DNA from: Bombyx mori
Lineage: Eukaryota; Arthropoda; Insecta; Lepidoptera; Bombycidae
Direction: 5' to 3'
DNA: 64,000 nt
NCBI RefSeq assembly: GCF_030269925.1
Contig: NC_085119.1
Location: 7,787,001 to 7,851,000, forward strand
Position numbers and translations under genes: made by a program. Shown in pieces: positions 35,039 to 45,329 of the stretch. Below the pieces are notes generated by a model that ran no database searches, had not been told where the DNA came from, and saw nothing but the letters and a program-made list of their open reading frames with translations. Within the stretch, counting starts at the first letter, position 1. Each line of letters starts with the position of its first letter.

Positions 35039-35477
35039 ATGTATTATATTGTGATTTTTATTTTATTTTGGAGATATTATGTGTTTTAAGACGAAAAAAT
35101 AAATAGGAAAGAGCTATAGATGTCATGTAGCAAATATGAGTAGAGTATAGTAGTAGTATAATATAAGCAGTGCTAACAGACGAAATAATTTCAGCAATTA
35201 TTAATTTGGTATTATAATATTTTCTTTACTAATTGAGTATGTACTACCGAATTATTTAAGATAACTTTTTAGATAGGTAAAACGACACTTTTAAATAAAA
35301 ATCAAAGGCGACGAAAAATAAATTTATTATCTTCAACATATTAAATATTATAGAATGATATATCTTATTTATCTATTTGCTTATTAAATACATATAATTT
35401 TAACGAATGGGATACATTTAAATGCTGATAGATAATCTATATATATCATTAACAGGTAAAGACAATGCACTCGAGTA

Positions 35478-36741
35478 GGGGAGCGAGGGGCTTGTTGTAA
35501 CAGGGGTAAGTAGTAACAGGCCCTTTTCACTAGGATCTTAAACTATATTAGCGTATTTCTTTGACTCGATTTGACCTATAAACCGCACTGCATCATGTTG
35601 CCATAGCCAATGTCCCGCCGGCCAGCGCAATGAGCGAAAATATACATGCACTTCATTTTTGCCAGGTAATATAAAATTGTACTGTCGTAAAATTTTGGTT
35701 TGCGTTATTATTATCGCCTAATTTCAAACTTTCTATATCTTATTTACATTCAAATTTATCTATCTCTGATAATGTGTAACAGTTTTTAAGATCGCTACAT
35801 TGTTTAAATTGTTATCTTGATAAACGTTAAAAATCATACCATGGGGTTAGTTGTAACAAAATCCCGGGGCTTGTTGTAACGTGTTACAACAGTCTACAAA
35901 AAACCTTTTCGCCATCGAAGATTAGACCTATACGAAAGGCGATACCAAGAAAAACTAATACAAATAGCAGACGCAAAATATGAAGAAAAGATAAAGAAAA
36001 AACAGAAAAAAGATATCAATATTAAAGAAAAAGGTAAAGGAAAGGGGAAGGGAAAAGGCAAAGGTAAATCAACAAAATCTGAATCAGAAGAGTGGTATTG
36101 TCTGGTATGTTGTGAAGCTTACACAGATTCAAATAAAGAAGATGGGGTCGAGTGTATCATTTTTTAAGATGTGGGTACTTGTAGAATGTGCTACAGGAGA
36201 CACTTTATTTTTTATTTGTATTAATTGTAGCTCAGATGAAGACTGAATTCAATTATAATAAAACCCACAAAATGTTAATTCTTATATAAGTGCAATACTT
36301 TGTTAGATAGATATTAATAATTTAATTATGTACTTACTGTAATTTAAAAGCGCCATGATGATTCTAAGTAGTGTTTAACTAAATAAAACTGTTAATTACT
36401 TAATTTTTAGGCTTAAAAAGTTTGATTTTTGATAACAATTACAAAATACCTACTTTAGAAAGATGTCAATTTTGTTAAAAATAAACAAAGAATTGTCGTT
36501 ACTACTTGCCCCGGTAGACGTTACAACTTGCCCCAAACACGAGGTAAGTTGTAACACCGCACTTCTTCTAGAAAAAAATTGATTGTAAAATAATGACCAA
36601 TAGTTATGTTATTATTTTTACTTGATTTGGTAGAGGAAGAGTTACAGCATCTATCCGTTTTTATTTAGTAGCAATTTAATCAATGAATCTCAAGATATAT
36701 TAATTTTCATGAAAACTGTTACAACAAGCCCCTCGCTCCCC
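35478..36741 (+). mobile_element. pogo/Tigger-like DNA transposon, internally deleted
   Basis: Perfect 26-bp terminal inverted repeats (starting GGGGAGCGAGGGGCTTGTTG; 35478-35503 and 36716-36741) are flanked by TA on both sides (35476-35477, 36742-36743), the target duplication of the Tc1/mariner/pogo superfamily. The motif GGGG(C/T)..GTTGTAAC recurs at 35850-35895 and, in both orientations, at 36495-36560, as expected of subterminal transposase-binding repeats. The only coding trace is a C-terminal Lys/Gly-rich linker and PHD-like finger. No DDE catalytic core remains in 1264 bp, so the copy is non-autonomous. Confidence 0.85.
35911..36246 (+). pseudogene. C-terminal tail of a pogo-like transposase: basic linker plus PHD-like zinc finger
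   Basis: The frame from about 35911 has an RYQEKLIQIADAKYEEKIKKK-like charged helix and a repeated GKGKGKG stretch. It continues as EEWYCLVCCEAY and GVECII, hits a stop at 36166, and resumes in another frame as KMWVLVECATGD, then FFICINCSSDED and a stop at 36244. The Cys pattern (C..C ... C ... W ... C ... C..C) matches the PHD-like finger found at the C-terminus of many insect DDE_1/Tigger-type transposases. The usual His of WVH.EC appears as Leu. One frameshift plus loss of the N-terminal DNA-binding and catalytic parts make it a remnant. Confidence 0.75.
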
Positions 36742-36749
36742 TACAATTT

Positions 36750-37540
36750 TCTTCTCTATTTGTCAACCGATTTTCTTTTTATTTAATAATCAATAAATAC
36801 TTTAGCGTGTTATCGATAAAAATAGGAATACGTTTTTAATAATGAATTTTTTCTTTGTTTGTACACAAGTATAATCCAAAAAATAGTATACATATCATTA
36901 AATGAAACCGATCCTTAATTTACCTTCTCTTTAATTCCTACTATCTCATATAAACTTTAGGAACAGGCAGTACAATATCAATTTCTTGTCGAGTACCGAG
37001 TTACCATGATGTGTAATAAAATATTCCACCAAAAATACTTTAAAGAAAAATTACGATTTGTTTTCTCTAAAACCTCCCCAAGACTTATCTAATGAGATTA
37101 GTTAATTATTACTTAAAACGTTTGCGATAAGCTTGATCTTGATCTTGCCTGCGTTTATTCAAACACTTCGATAATTGAAAGACGGTTCTTATTACTTTAA
37201 AGGCCCTACTATAATTTTGTGGGTATTACTTAAGTCGACTACTATTGTTGCTCTAGAAATTTCATTTGACAATGTCACTAATTCAGATTGTGAGAAAATA
37301 GTACAGGAATGGTTTACTTTTTTAAATATAATAATGTACTAACTTTTATTTTTTAATTTCCTTTATAGATAGACGATGATAAGTTTCCTCTAATGATGAG
37401 TAGTGAGCGTCGCTCATAGATGACAGCATTACTAGGGGTAGTGTGTGCCAGAAATATGCTCTGCAATCGGTTAACATACCAGTTCTTCCTAGAAGAAAGT
37501 AAATTGTAGGCTTATTTCACGGCAATTAACACGTTCCGAT
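36750..37540. other. AT-rich sequence, nothing recognised
   Basis: No coding or repeat termini identified between the pogo-like element and the GC-rich retroelement insert. Confidence 0.4.
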
Positions 37541-37561
37541 CTTTGGTAGCAGCTTAACGCT

Positions 37562-37948
37562 TGTTTTTTTCTCAGGGTCGGGGGCCGAACCTCCTACGAG
37601 GTCCGCGCGCCTAAGGGGGCGCGCTAGGTATGTGGGACTTGACGATTTGCTGATGTTTGGAGCAGACTACGGGCCCAAGGAGTTTTACGGCCCTACCGAC
37701 TCTACTAAGCGACTCCCCTGAACTCTTACACCCGACGTCCGATCTCCGTCCGGGGTCAGAACCCGGTCAGAGTACGGGGGTTAACGCGGTCAACACTACA
37801 ACCAGACACGCGGCGCCATACCGAGGACGCCCGACCGACGGGTCGTCGAGGCGATAGTCCATGACCAACGACGGCAGTCTCCGCGGTACGACACCCTACC
37901 AAGCCACCCGAGCGATGCCGCTGGTGTTCCGGGATACCCCGCTGGGTG
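37562..37948 (-). mobile_element. GC-rich non-LTR retrotransposon fragment with 13-bp target duplication
   Basis: GCAGCTTAACGCT at 37549-37561 is repeated at 37949-37961. A T run at 37564-37570 is the poly(A) of a minus-strand insertion. The 387-bp body is strongly GC-rich with CGCGCGCCTAAGGGGGCGCG near its 3' end. The 'GATACCCCGCTGGG' block is shared with a fragment at 29535-29640. The family is not recognised, and its short frames are not convincing genes. Confidence 0.75.
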
Positions 37949-38009
37949 GCAGCTTAACGCTAGCTGAACGTCTCTTGTGGACACTTGTGGTACACACGCA
38001 TGGAAAACA

Positions 38010-38175
38010 GCTATTCTGCATATTTCTGCCGTGAACTGATAATTATTGTTGTCTAAAAATTATTGTATTAAGGGTAAGACAACCGAAGTATTATTACACC
38101 TAAGACTTAGGTACATCAAAAGTCTCAAAGTTCTTTTGTAGATGTGGGCTCTGACGATCGCTTCATGTATTGTAG
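38010..38175 (+). mobile_element. Bm1-type SINE remnant
   Basis: CATATTTCTGCCGTGAACTG, AAAGTCTCAAAGTTC and TTGTAGATGTGGGCTCTGAC retain the SINE order with many changes. Confidence 0.45.
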
Positions 38176-38366
38176 AAACATCATAAAGTGGAATTAATAA
38201 AATTAGCTAATTAACTCCAAAATTAGCTCCTAAAATTTCTCTAAATATGATAATTCGTATCGAAAAAAAACCCGTACAAATTGAGTTTTATTTTCCATTT
38301 AAAAATTAATTCCAGTATTTGTGTCCAAGTATATAATAATATATACCTATCATTACGATGGTACAT

Positions 38367-38540
38367 ATTCATACTAATATTATAAATGTGCAAGTGTGTT
38401 TGTTTGTTTATTTGTGTTTGATTGTCCTTTTTTATATCGAAATGTAGCAACGGATTGACATGTTTAGCACTTTTAATCTTGGAAAAAAACTCATTCTTGC
38501 GGAAATTTACTTGACGCTTTACAAAAAATAATAGACACTT
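38367..38540 (+). mobile_element. Helitron-like or related interspersed repeat, remnant
   Basis: CATACTAATATTATAAATGTG leads into a TGTTTGTTTGTTTATTTGTG stretch and an 'AACGGATTGACATGTTTAGC' block. This arrangement is widespread in lepidopteran genomes and usually assigned to Helitron-type repeats. The termini are not resolved. Confidence 0.35.
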
Positions 38541-38661
38541 TTCCTGGATCATGTAGGCGAAACCACGAGTAACAATTAGTAAATATATATTAAGAAATTA
38601 CTTCATGTCACCAGTTAGTTTTTTTTGCACGAAACATCCAATACCTATTAATAAAGAGTTC

Positions 38662-38757
38662 CAAAACTTTTTTTTTGTTTTTTTTTTTTGGACCGGTAAT
38701 CTAGTCGGAGCGCATCTTGTGTTAATTGGTCACAGGAGCTCATAGACATTTGTAAGT
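38662..38757 (-). mobile_element. Bm1-type SINE tail remnant
   Basis: A long T run followed by GGTAATCTAGTCGGAGCGCA, TTGTGTTAATTGGTCACAGG and AGCTCATAGACATTTG. Confidence 0.45.
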
Positions 38758-38770
38758 AAATTAATAAATA

Positions 38771-39203
38771 CTAGAGATCCCGCATTAGTCGAAATTCGAC
38801 TATAATTAATTGGAATTGTAAGTTTGTACACTAATATGATTGTATTTTATACTTCTATAGGTATAATCACAAATTTCGCCAATTATAAAATATTTTATTT
38901 CACACTGTAAAAAATATTAACAACAATATTTAATCTATTCTCAATTTGACAACAGACGCCAAAAACAAAAGTTTGACAATAAATAGTATGCATGCGTGTG
39001 TGCGTCAAATACATGGTATGTAGTGTGTGTAATGTTCTCTTTATTCATTTACTGTATCTTTAAAGCATTATTTTGAAAAAATATTAGCATTGTGCACTTC
39101 TTCTCTATATGCTCTATAAGTGTGCAAACTTTCATACTCCTCCGTCCGCGCAATTTTAGTAAAAAGGGATACAAAGTTTTTGCTTCACGTATTAATATAT
39201 AGA
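38771..39203 (-). mobile_element. Non-autonomous Helitron, apparently complete (433 bp)
   Basis: On the minus strand the element begins TCTATATATTAATACGTGAA at 39203 and ends CTCTAG at 38771. Just inside the end is a GTCGAAATTCGAC palindrome (38796-38808). The 5' TC, 3' CTAG and subterminal hairpin are the Helitron signature. The flanking bases are A at 38770 and T at 39204, giving the expected AT insertion site with no duplication. No Rep/helicase coding is present. A Bm1 SINE begins 59 bases further on. Confidence 0.8.
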
Positions 39204-39261
39204 TAAATAAACAAATAAATAGAATAATAGAAACTAGGGTTAATGTCGTGCCTGTGGTTGA

Positions 39262-39675
39262 GTCGTCGTGGCCTAAAGGATAAGACGTCCGTCGCATTCA
39301 TATGTAACGGTGTAACGTTGTTCGAATCTCGCACGCTGGTACCAATTTTTCTCATGAAATACGTACTTAACAATTGTTCACGATTTACTTCCACGGGGAA
39401 GGAATAACATTGTGTAATAAAAATCAAACCCGCATAATTATAATTTGCGTAATTACTGGTAGTAGGACGTCTTGTGAGTCCGTACGGGTAGGTACGGTGG
39501 TACGGTGGTGGGCCCTGCTTATTTCTGCCGTGAAGCAGTAATGCGTTTCGGTTCGAAGGGTGAGGCAGCCGTTTAGCCGTGTGTGGCGGTATTTACGTTC
39601 TAGATGTCTATGGGCTCCGGTAACCACTTAACATCAGGTAGGCCGTGAGCTCGTCCCATGTAAGCAATAAAAAAA
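39262..39675 (+). mobile_element. Bm1-type SINE, full length
   Basis: Head GTCGTCGTGGCCTAAAGGAT with B box GTTCGAATCTC, then the usual middle and tail. A short GGTACGGTGGTACGGTGGTG expansion at 39493-39510 is a local tandem duplication. Confidence 0.85.
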
Positions 39676-40300
39676 TGTAATCGCTTCTATTATTATTCCC
39701 ATAATTACATTTACGTTGTAGTTAATTATTACTTAAGTTTAATTCATTATTGAGAAGATATACCCAAGCGTTATTAAATAGGTACTATCAGTATCAGTGT
39801 TCGCTCAAATATGCTGGCTAAGTGCATAATTAGCGAAAAGAACAATTAATTTTGTTGATTATTTTTAACTTAATTCAATTTAGCATCATTGAAATAATTT
39901 ATATCACGAATTAAATTGTAACTATGATAAGAGAATATTCTGTGCTGATGCGACTACACCACGGGCGATATTAGGGTAAGAAGAAAATGAAGAAGTTTGC
40001 AAAATCATGCTAATGCGATTAAAAATTCAGTGAAATCGAGTCCGGAGAATGTCGTGAAATGGATAGAATTTATTGATTACAAAAGAAAGAGAAAGAAAGA
40101 AAAGAAAAAAAGAAAAGTTACTTTCTATATCGATAATAAAAGACAAAGAGAGGTATGTATAGAACTGAAATTCCACAAAGAGATTATACATAGGACTGAC
40201 ATAACACCGCAGCAACTAGCTCATATACATTAACAAAACTGAAGCCACGTGGCCATATCAGTTGGTCGGGTCATCGTTCTCGTTGAATTCGTCACTTGCA

Positions 40301-40548
40301 CTGGTGCTAGGATCTCTTGTGAGTCCGCGCGGGTAGGTACCATCACCCCGCCTATTTCTGCCGTGAAGCAGTAATGCATTTCGGTTTGAAGGGTGAGGCA
40401 GCCGTTGTAACTATACTGAGAACCTATATCTCAAGGTGGGTGACGCATTTGCGTTGTAGATGTCTATGGGCTCCAGTAACCATTTAACACTAGGTGGGCT
40501 GTGAGCTCGTCCACTCATCTAAGCAATAAAAAATAAATAATAAATAAA
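40301..40548 (+). mobile_element. Bm1-type SINE, 5'-truncated
   Basis: CTGGTGCTAGGATCTCTTGT through CATCTAAGCAATAAAAAATA. Its tail abuts a Jockey 3' UTR. Confidence 0.85.
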
Positions 40549-40775
40549 TGCGACGAAGGGCTCATCAGTCCACAGACACAGCTCACTGAGTTTCTCGCCG
40601 GATCTTGTCAGTGGCTCGCGTTTCCGACCCGGACGTAGATTCAGCGAAGCACTGCTCTTGCTAGGGTTAGAGTTAGCAACGTCGTTAGGTTTGAGCCCTT
40701 TGAGCTCACTTACTCGCTCGATTACGCTGGCATAGCCTCTCAAGGCTACCATTTTGGTAGCAAAAGAGGAAAAAG
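40549..40775 (+). mobile_element. Jockey-type LINE 3' UTR fragment
   Basis: CGACGAAGGGCTCATCAGTC, TTTCTCGCCGGATCTTGTCA, GCGAAGCACTGCTCTTGCTA and GCCTCTCAAGGCTACC give the same 3' UTR as at 27640-27773, here with its apparent natural end. It abuts the A-rich tail of a Bm1 SINE. The minus-strand 90-codon frame here is a shadow. Confidence 0.7.
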
Positions 40776-40922
40776 TTGGTCGCGTTTCCAATCCAGCGAT
40801 ACATTCTGTGATGCACTGCTCTTACTAGGGCAAGTCCTATCAGATTGAACCCCGAAAACCTCCCCGTCCGAGCGTAGTTGGTCTATCCCCTTAGGCTACT
40901 AACGTTGACGTATGGAAAAAAG
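40776..40922 (+). mobile_element. Second, diverged copy of the Jockey 3' UTR in tandem
   Basis: TCGCGTTTCCAATCCAGCGA, GATGCACTGCTCTTACTAGG and a GGAAAAAAGG end repeat the preceding block head to tail with more divergence. Confidence 0.5.
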
Positions 40923-40929
40923 GTACTTC

Positions 40930-41999
40930 ATTACATAGGTATATACATGTAAACATTTATTTTAAGTAATATAATATTCTTTAAAAAATATCACAGTTTA
41001 CCTGATTGCTAGTTTTCTTTTAAGCAAAACCACAGAGCAGCGCCAGATTGATATAAATGACGGTACAAAGAGATATGATTATTTGAATTCAAAAGAACAA
41101 TTTCAAAGGTGCCTACTTGTATGCGAACGACAGTTGCACTCCGGTCGAGACCTTCCGGCGATTCACTTTCCCCTGTAATTATAAAATAAAAATACATCGA
41201 TCAAAAGAACATAATGAGTGTATTTTGCAGCAATTCGTTAATTGACGGACACTAGTACATAGCTCCTATGTCAATAATTACTCTCATATTAGCAACTCCG
41301 TTTCATTTTCATTTATATTCTCAGACTAATCTGTATAGTTCACGAGCTGTTAACTTTGTGGGATAATAATGATTACATTGATATACAAACATTTTATCCC
41401 TCGTTCTAGAATGCCGATATACTCCCGTAAACTTAATAAATAATGACAGTTTACCTGAATATAAAAGTATAAGAGTAAGCAATAAAGTGTAGAATATTGA
41501 ACCTGCACTCAAACTTATTCAGAATGGAACGTATTCGATATTCCGACCATTAAAGCGGATGCTAAGCATGGTTAACTAGCGTTGAATTTAATTAAGAAGT
41601 CAATCATATCTTACTGTCGTCTCAAATTCGTTTGGTCATTTCTCGTTGGAGAGAAAGAGAAAAGTATACATTAACACCTCCTATATGAGGATACAGTAAA
41701 AGATCACCTGTGCTCACTACTGTAATTCTACCGGTCGGTAGAGCACCTGTCCCTTTCATACGGTTCAAGCTTAACCCGAACCGAACGAGTGCGAGTAGGA
41801 GTAGTTAATATGAGCTACAGATTCAAAAAGTTACAAGTGGATAGCCGCTGTCATTGAAAAGTATCACTTAAGCTATCGGCATAAGGTTTTTAATATTTAA
41901 ATTTGATGATAACCGGAGTTTTAAAGTTTTAGAACAGGACGGAAGGTTCAACTGAATCGAAAGTCGGTATAATTTCGACGCGTTCGGAAATCGAATTAA
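40930..41999. other. eyg: Sequence upstream of eyg, unassigned
   Basis: About 1 kb before the eyg leader. No repeat or coding frame supported. It probably includes proximal regulatory DNA, but no site can be named with confidence. Confidence 0.3.
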
Positions 42000-42336
42000 G
42001 AACGTTAGAGTGAGAGGTGCACGGAGGTTCTATAGAGCGGTGGCAATTTTATTGTTGTTGGTGGCAGAGATTTTTTCCGAGGCGTGTAAATGGGAGTAGG
42101 CGCGCGAGTGGGCGCGCCGGCACAACAAGCGCGCTCTTCAGTGTTCTGGCTGAGCTTCAAGCGAGCGCGTGCGAACCGAGTGCTATCCGATAAATTGTCG
42201 CATCGTAACTATCTTATCATACGAATGAAGTTATTCATACGAATTTAGAACTGCAACTGTGTATTGCTTTGAGTGGACTTTGTCGGTGCCGTATGTTGAG
42301 CTTCCAGGGAGATCGCAATAGGAAGGTGGCCCGACC
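42000..42336 (+). promoter_or_regulatory. eyg: eyg 5' leader and probable core promoter
   Basis: This GC-rich, CpG-containing stretch lies directly upstream of the eyg start codon and contrasts with the AT-rich flanks. A TCAGT at 42138-42142 fits the insect initiator consensus, and no convincing TATA box lies about 30 bases upstream, so an Inr-type promoter is possible. If transcription starts there, the leader is about 200 bases. It holds a short upstream frame at 42225-42248 (7 codons) and a second at 42293-42343 that overlaps the main ATG in another frame. The start site is inferred, and an upstream noncoding exon cannot be excluded. Confidence 0.4.
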
Positions 42337-42466
42337 ATGTTGATATCGGCGGGCAGTGGCCCCACGCCCGAGTTTTCCCCCGTCTCGTGCTGCGCGTCCT
42401 GGAAAATGGAATCAGCGCCTCCTGCGCCCGCGGCAATCACACAACCTTTGAACATATCCACTAATG
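42337..42466 (+). CDS. eyg: eyegone-like Pax transcription factor, coding exon 1 (N-terminus)
   Basis: Seen: an ATG at 42337 with A at -3 (GACCATG) opens 43 codons beginning MLISAGSGPTPEF and ending QPLNISTN. One further base (42466) precedes a strong GTACGT donor. An in-frame TAG at 42319-42321, 18 bases upstream, rules out a longer N-terminus. The exon is GC-rich in AT-rich surroundings and encodes a Ser/Pro/Ala-rich, low-complexity stretch with a CCASWKME core, as expected of a disordered transcription-factor N-terminus. It ends in phase 1. Coding exon 2 at 54110 supplies exactly the two bases needed to complete a Val codon. Known: Eyg is a nuclear Pax protein with a partial paired domain and a homeodomain, acting in insect eye and salivary-gland development. 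Inference: identity rests mainly on exon 2 plus the matching phase. The antisense 82-codon frame over the same bases is a shadow. Confidence 0.78.
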
Positions 42467-42545
42467 GTACGTTAGACATACTATTACTATATGAATAGGT
42501 AAATATTTATTCATATTCATAAATATTTATTTATTATTTTCTTTT

Positions 42546-42787
42546 CTGGTGGTAGGACCTCTTGTGAGTCCACACGGGTAGGTACCACCACCCTGCCTAT
42601 TTCTGCCGTGGAGCAGTAATGCGTTTCGGTTTGAAGGTTGGGGCAGCCGTTGTAACTATAATCGAGACCTTAGAACTTATATCTCAAGATGGGAGGCGCA
42701 TTTACGTTATAGATGTCTATGGGCTCCAGTAACCATTTAACATCAGGTGGGCTGTGAGCTGGTCCACCCATCTAAGCAATAAAAAAA
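42546..42787 (+). mobile_element. Bm1-type SINE, 5'-truncated, 80 bp inside eyg intron 1
   Basis: CTGGTGGTAGGACCTCTTGT through CATCTAAGCAATAAAAAAAT. Same strand as eyg, 80 bases after the exon 1 donor. Confidence 0.85.
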
Positions 42788-42789
42788 TA

Positions 42790-44088
42790 AAAAGTTTGTT
42801 TGTTGTTGTTTTTCTTTCGTCTGTTATGTTTTATAATATAAAGAACAAAATGAACAATGTCTTTTTAAGCGTGTCTACATAAATTAAATGCTACAGAAAG
42901 AGACACGAGGAACAAAATTTAAGGTCAATAATGTTTGCATTATTTCGCTTTTGTTTACTTTAATTCGGTAAAGACAAGGTTTTTTTTTTTGTAAAAAAAA
43001 ACATTCTTTGTGTTTTATATTATGCATATATAATAGTTATTTCATAGAATAATGAATTCACAAAATTAATAATTTAATGACAATTTAAAATGATTTTAAT
43101 TTACATTCTGACTTAATTATTATTTAAAAGCCCCAAATCAACCAGACTTATCCTTCGAGGACTGTTTGTTCCGCAGTTTCGGGTTGGTTCCCCAATTGGA
43201 GTCAAAACATTGAAAATATTTTTTATGTATCAATGATTTTATTTATCATGTGTATGTTTCCGGCATCTATAAAGTGAGAGAAAATCTCGGATTTTAGTTT
43301 TCATACTTTTAACTTGAAAAATCCTTTAACAATAGTTTCCCGTAGTCTTACCTTTTACTTCATTTTCGGCATACAATAGTAATTTTGTGAGTTTATCGAA
43401 ACAATGTGTCCTAATATATTACTAATAAGAAAAAGCTACATTTAAACAAACCTTTGTTTACTTAAAAGCTTATGAACTAACAACCACAGTATTAAAATTA
43501 CGATAGTTAACTTAGTTTTCAAAGACTCAACAAAGTTAACAGGGCGTATTGCATTTTATTGTTTGAAAAACAGAAGCTATTTTTCTAGACACACGTTAAG
43601 GCGAAGGTACTCACTCGACTTATGAAAAGGGAAAACTACGACAATCGCTATGCCAAGGCCCGGCATTAATTTTGAAACACGGAAACGATTATATGCACAA
43701 CTGTAACATGTCGCAAAGAGGTCACCGACCGAAATACATGCATTACGCATCTTTGCATATTTAATTTATTGTGAATGCGAGATGTAGAGTTCATTCAAGC
43801 ATAAGAATACAAATCGGTGAAAATTTATTAACGATTTGCTTATTTGTGTTTTATGTTAATTACAAATCAATGATACAAAATAAAATTATTCACAATACAT
43901 AAAGGGTATTTGTTTCTATAGTTTGTGTACATGTTAGAATTTAAAACTTTCCTAATACAATGGAATATACATACTAATTGACCTAAAAATTAAATGTCAA
44001 CTTGGGTGAATTATTTCTGTAGGTTCACCATTTTTTCAATACATTAATTACAGTAAAAGCTATGAATAAAATGAAATTATAACAAATA
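42790..44088. other. Unique-looking part of eyg intron 1
   Basis: AT-rich. No repeat or exon recognised. Confidence 0.4.
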
Positions 44089-44378
44089 TTTTTTTATTGC
44101 TTAGATGGGTGGACGTGCTCACAGCCCACCTAGTGTTAAGTGGTTACTGGGGCCCATAGACACCTTCTAAGGTCTCAGTATAGTTACAACGGCTGCCTTC
44201 AAACCGAAACGCATTACTGCTTCACGGCAGAAATAGGCAGGGTAGTGGTACTTAGGCGTGCGGACTCACAAGAGGTCCTACCACCAGTAATTACGCAAAT
44301 TATAATTTTGCGGGTTTGATTTTTATTACACGATGGAAGTCAATCGTGAACATTTGTTGGGTACGTATTCATTTTTCA
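44089..44378 (-). mobile_element. Bm1-type SINE, 5'-truncated with internal deletion
   Basis: T run, TTGCTTAGATGGGTGGACGT, body, and middle block up to GTGAACATTTGTTGGGTACG. The GTAAATGCGCCACCC segment is missing and the tRNA-like head is absent. In eyg intron 1. Confidence 0.82.
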
Positions 44379-44406
44379 ATTTTAATTCATTAAATAGTTA
44401 AAATAA

Positions 44407-44737
44407 GATGTGTGGTATCGTGGGACACCGGATAGGAACGAAGTTTCTTATTATAAAAATATTAATTTTAAGTTCTATTCGAGGTATAAAGAAACTAATT
44501 ATTCGGGTATACATTTCTATTATGATTTTTTTTATGATAAAAAAAAACTACTTTACAAAGTCATCAACTTTATTTTATTCACAATGATTTATAAAAAATA
44601 TATAATAAAAAAATATGTTATTACAAAGTTAAGTCGTACACTGTGTGCATTACTAATAAACATCTTACGTTACGGACGTTTTTTCCCGGTTAGGGTACCC
44701 CTCCGTATCGTCCCATAAGGAACTTCGTTCCAAAAAA
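44407..44737 (+). mobile_element. Second member of the 'ACCGGATAGGAACGAAG' repeat family
   Basis: Both ends match the element at 10075-10920, without the nested insertion and with a different AT-rich centre. It follows a minus-strand Bm1 SINE. The element's right end runs into an 90-codon minus-strand frame (44962-44690) that I do not recognise and consider most likely fortuitous. Confidence 0.65.
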
Positions 44738-45091
44738 ATCACCATAAAAGCTCATCGTAAAGTCACGTAATTTGTCAACTGGTTGAAACCCCGACGATGG
44801 TGCGATGACTGAGCGCATACCGTCAGTCAGCATTTGAAACATAGTCCGCATTGTATTGCAAATCAAACTAATTAATCGGTAGATCGTAGATAGATTGTCC
44901 GGTAGCGTTTCCGGTGAAGGTTGCTCAATATTCACGAGACGATGTATATCGTAATATACCATCGAAACGTTTTGATTAACGATATCAAATAATTGGACAA
45001 ACGGAATTGGTTTCGATAATGTGAACGATTTGATGTGTGATTGCGGTACTTACCGAGAACCGGTATTAGAACGGTGCTTTATTATATTTTT

Positions 45092-45329
45092 ACTGGTGGT
45101 AGGACGTGTTGTGAGTCCGCACGGGTAGGTTGCCTATTTCTACCGTGAAGCAGTAATGCGTTTCGGCTTGAAGGCTGGGGCACCCGTTGTAATGAAAAGA
45201 TTGAGACTTTAGAACTGACGTTTGAAGGTGAGTGGCGGCATTTACGTTGTAGTTGTCCATGAGCTCCGATAACCACTTAAAACTAGGTGGGCCGTGAGCT
45301 CTTCTAACCATCTAAGCAATATAAAAAAA
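45092..45329 (+). mobile_element. Bm1-type SINE, 5'-truncated, moderately diverged
   Basis: ACTGGTGGTAGGACGTGTTG, body with TACCGTGAAGCAGTAATGCG, tail GTGGGCCGTGAGCTCTTC and AAGCAATATAAAAAAAG. Minus-strand frames here are shadows. Confidence 0.8.

Noticed and set aside
42231..42479. 82-codon minus-strand frame (MSNVPLVDMFKGCVI...) at the GC-rich island
   Set aside because: It is antisense to eyg coding exon 1. The plus strand has the start context, the upstream stop, the GTACGT donor and matching phase.
44690..44962. 90-codon minus-strand frame
   Set aside because: Its C-terminus is the end of a repeat element. The rest shows no domain, so a host gene is not supported.
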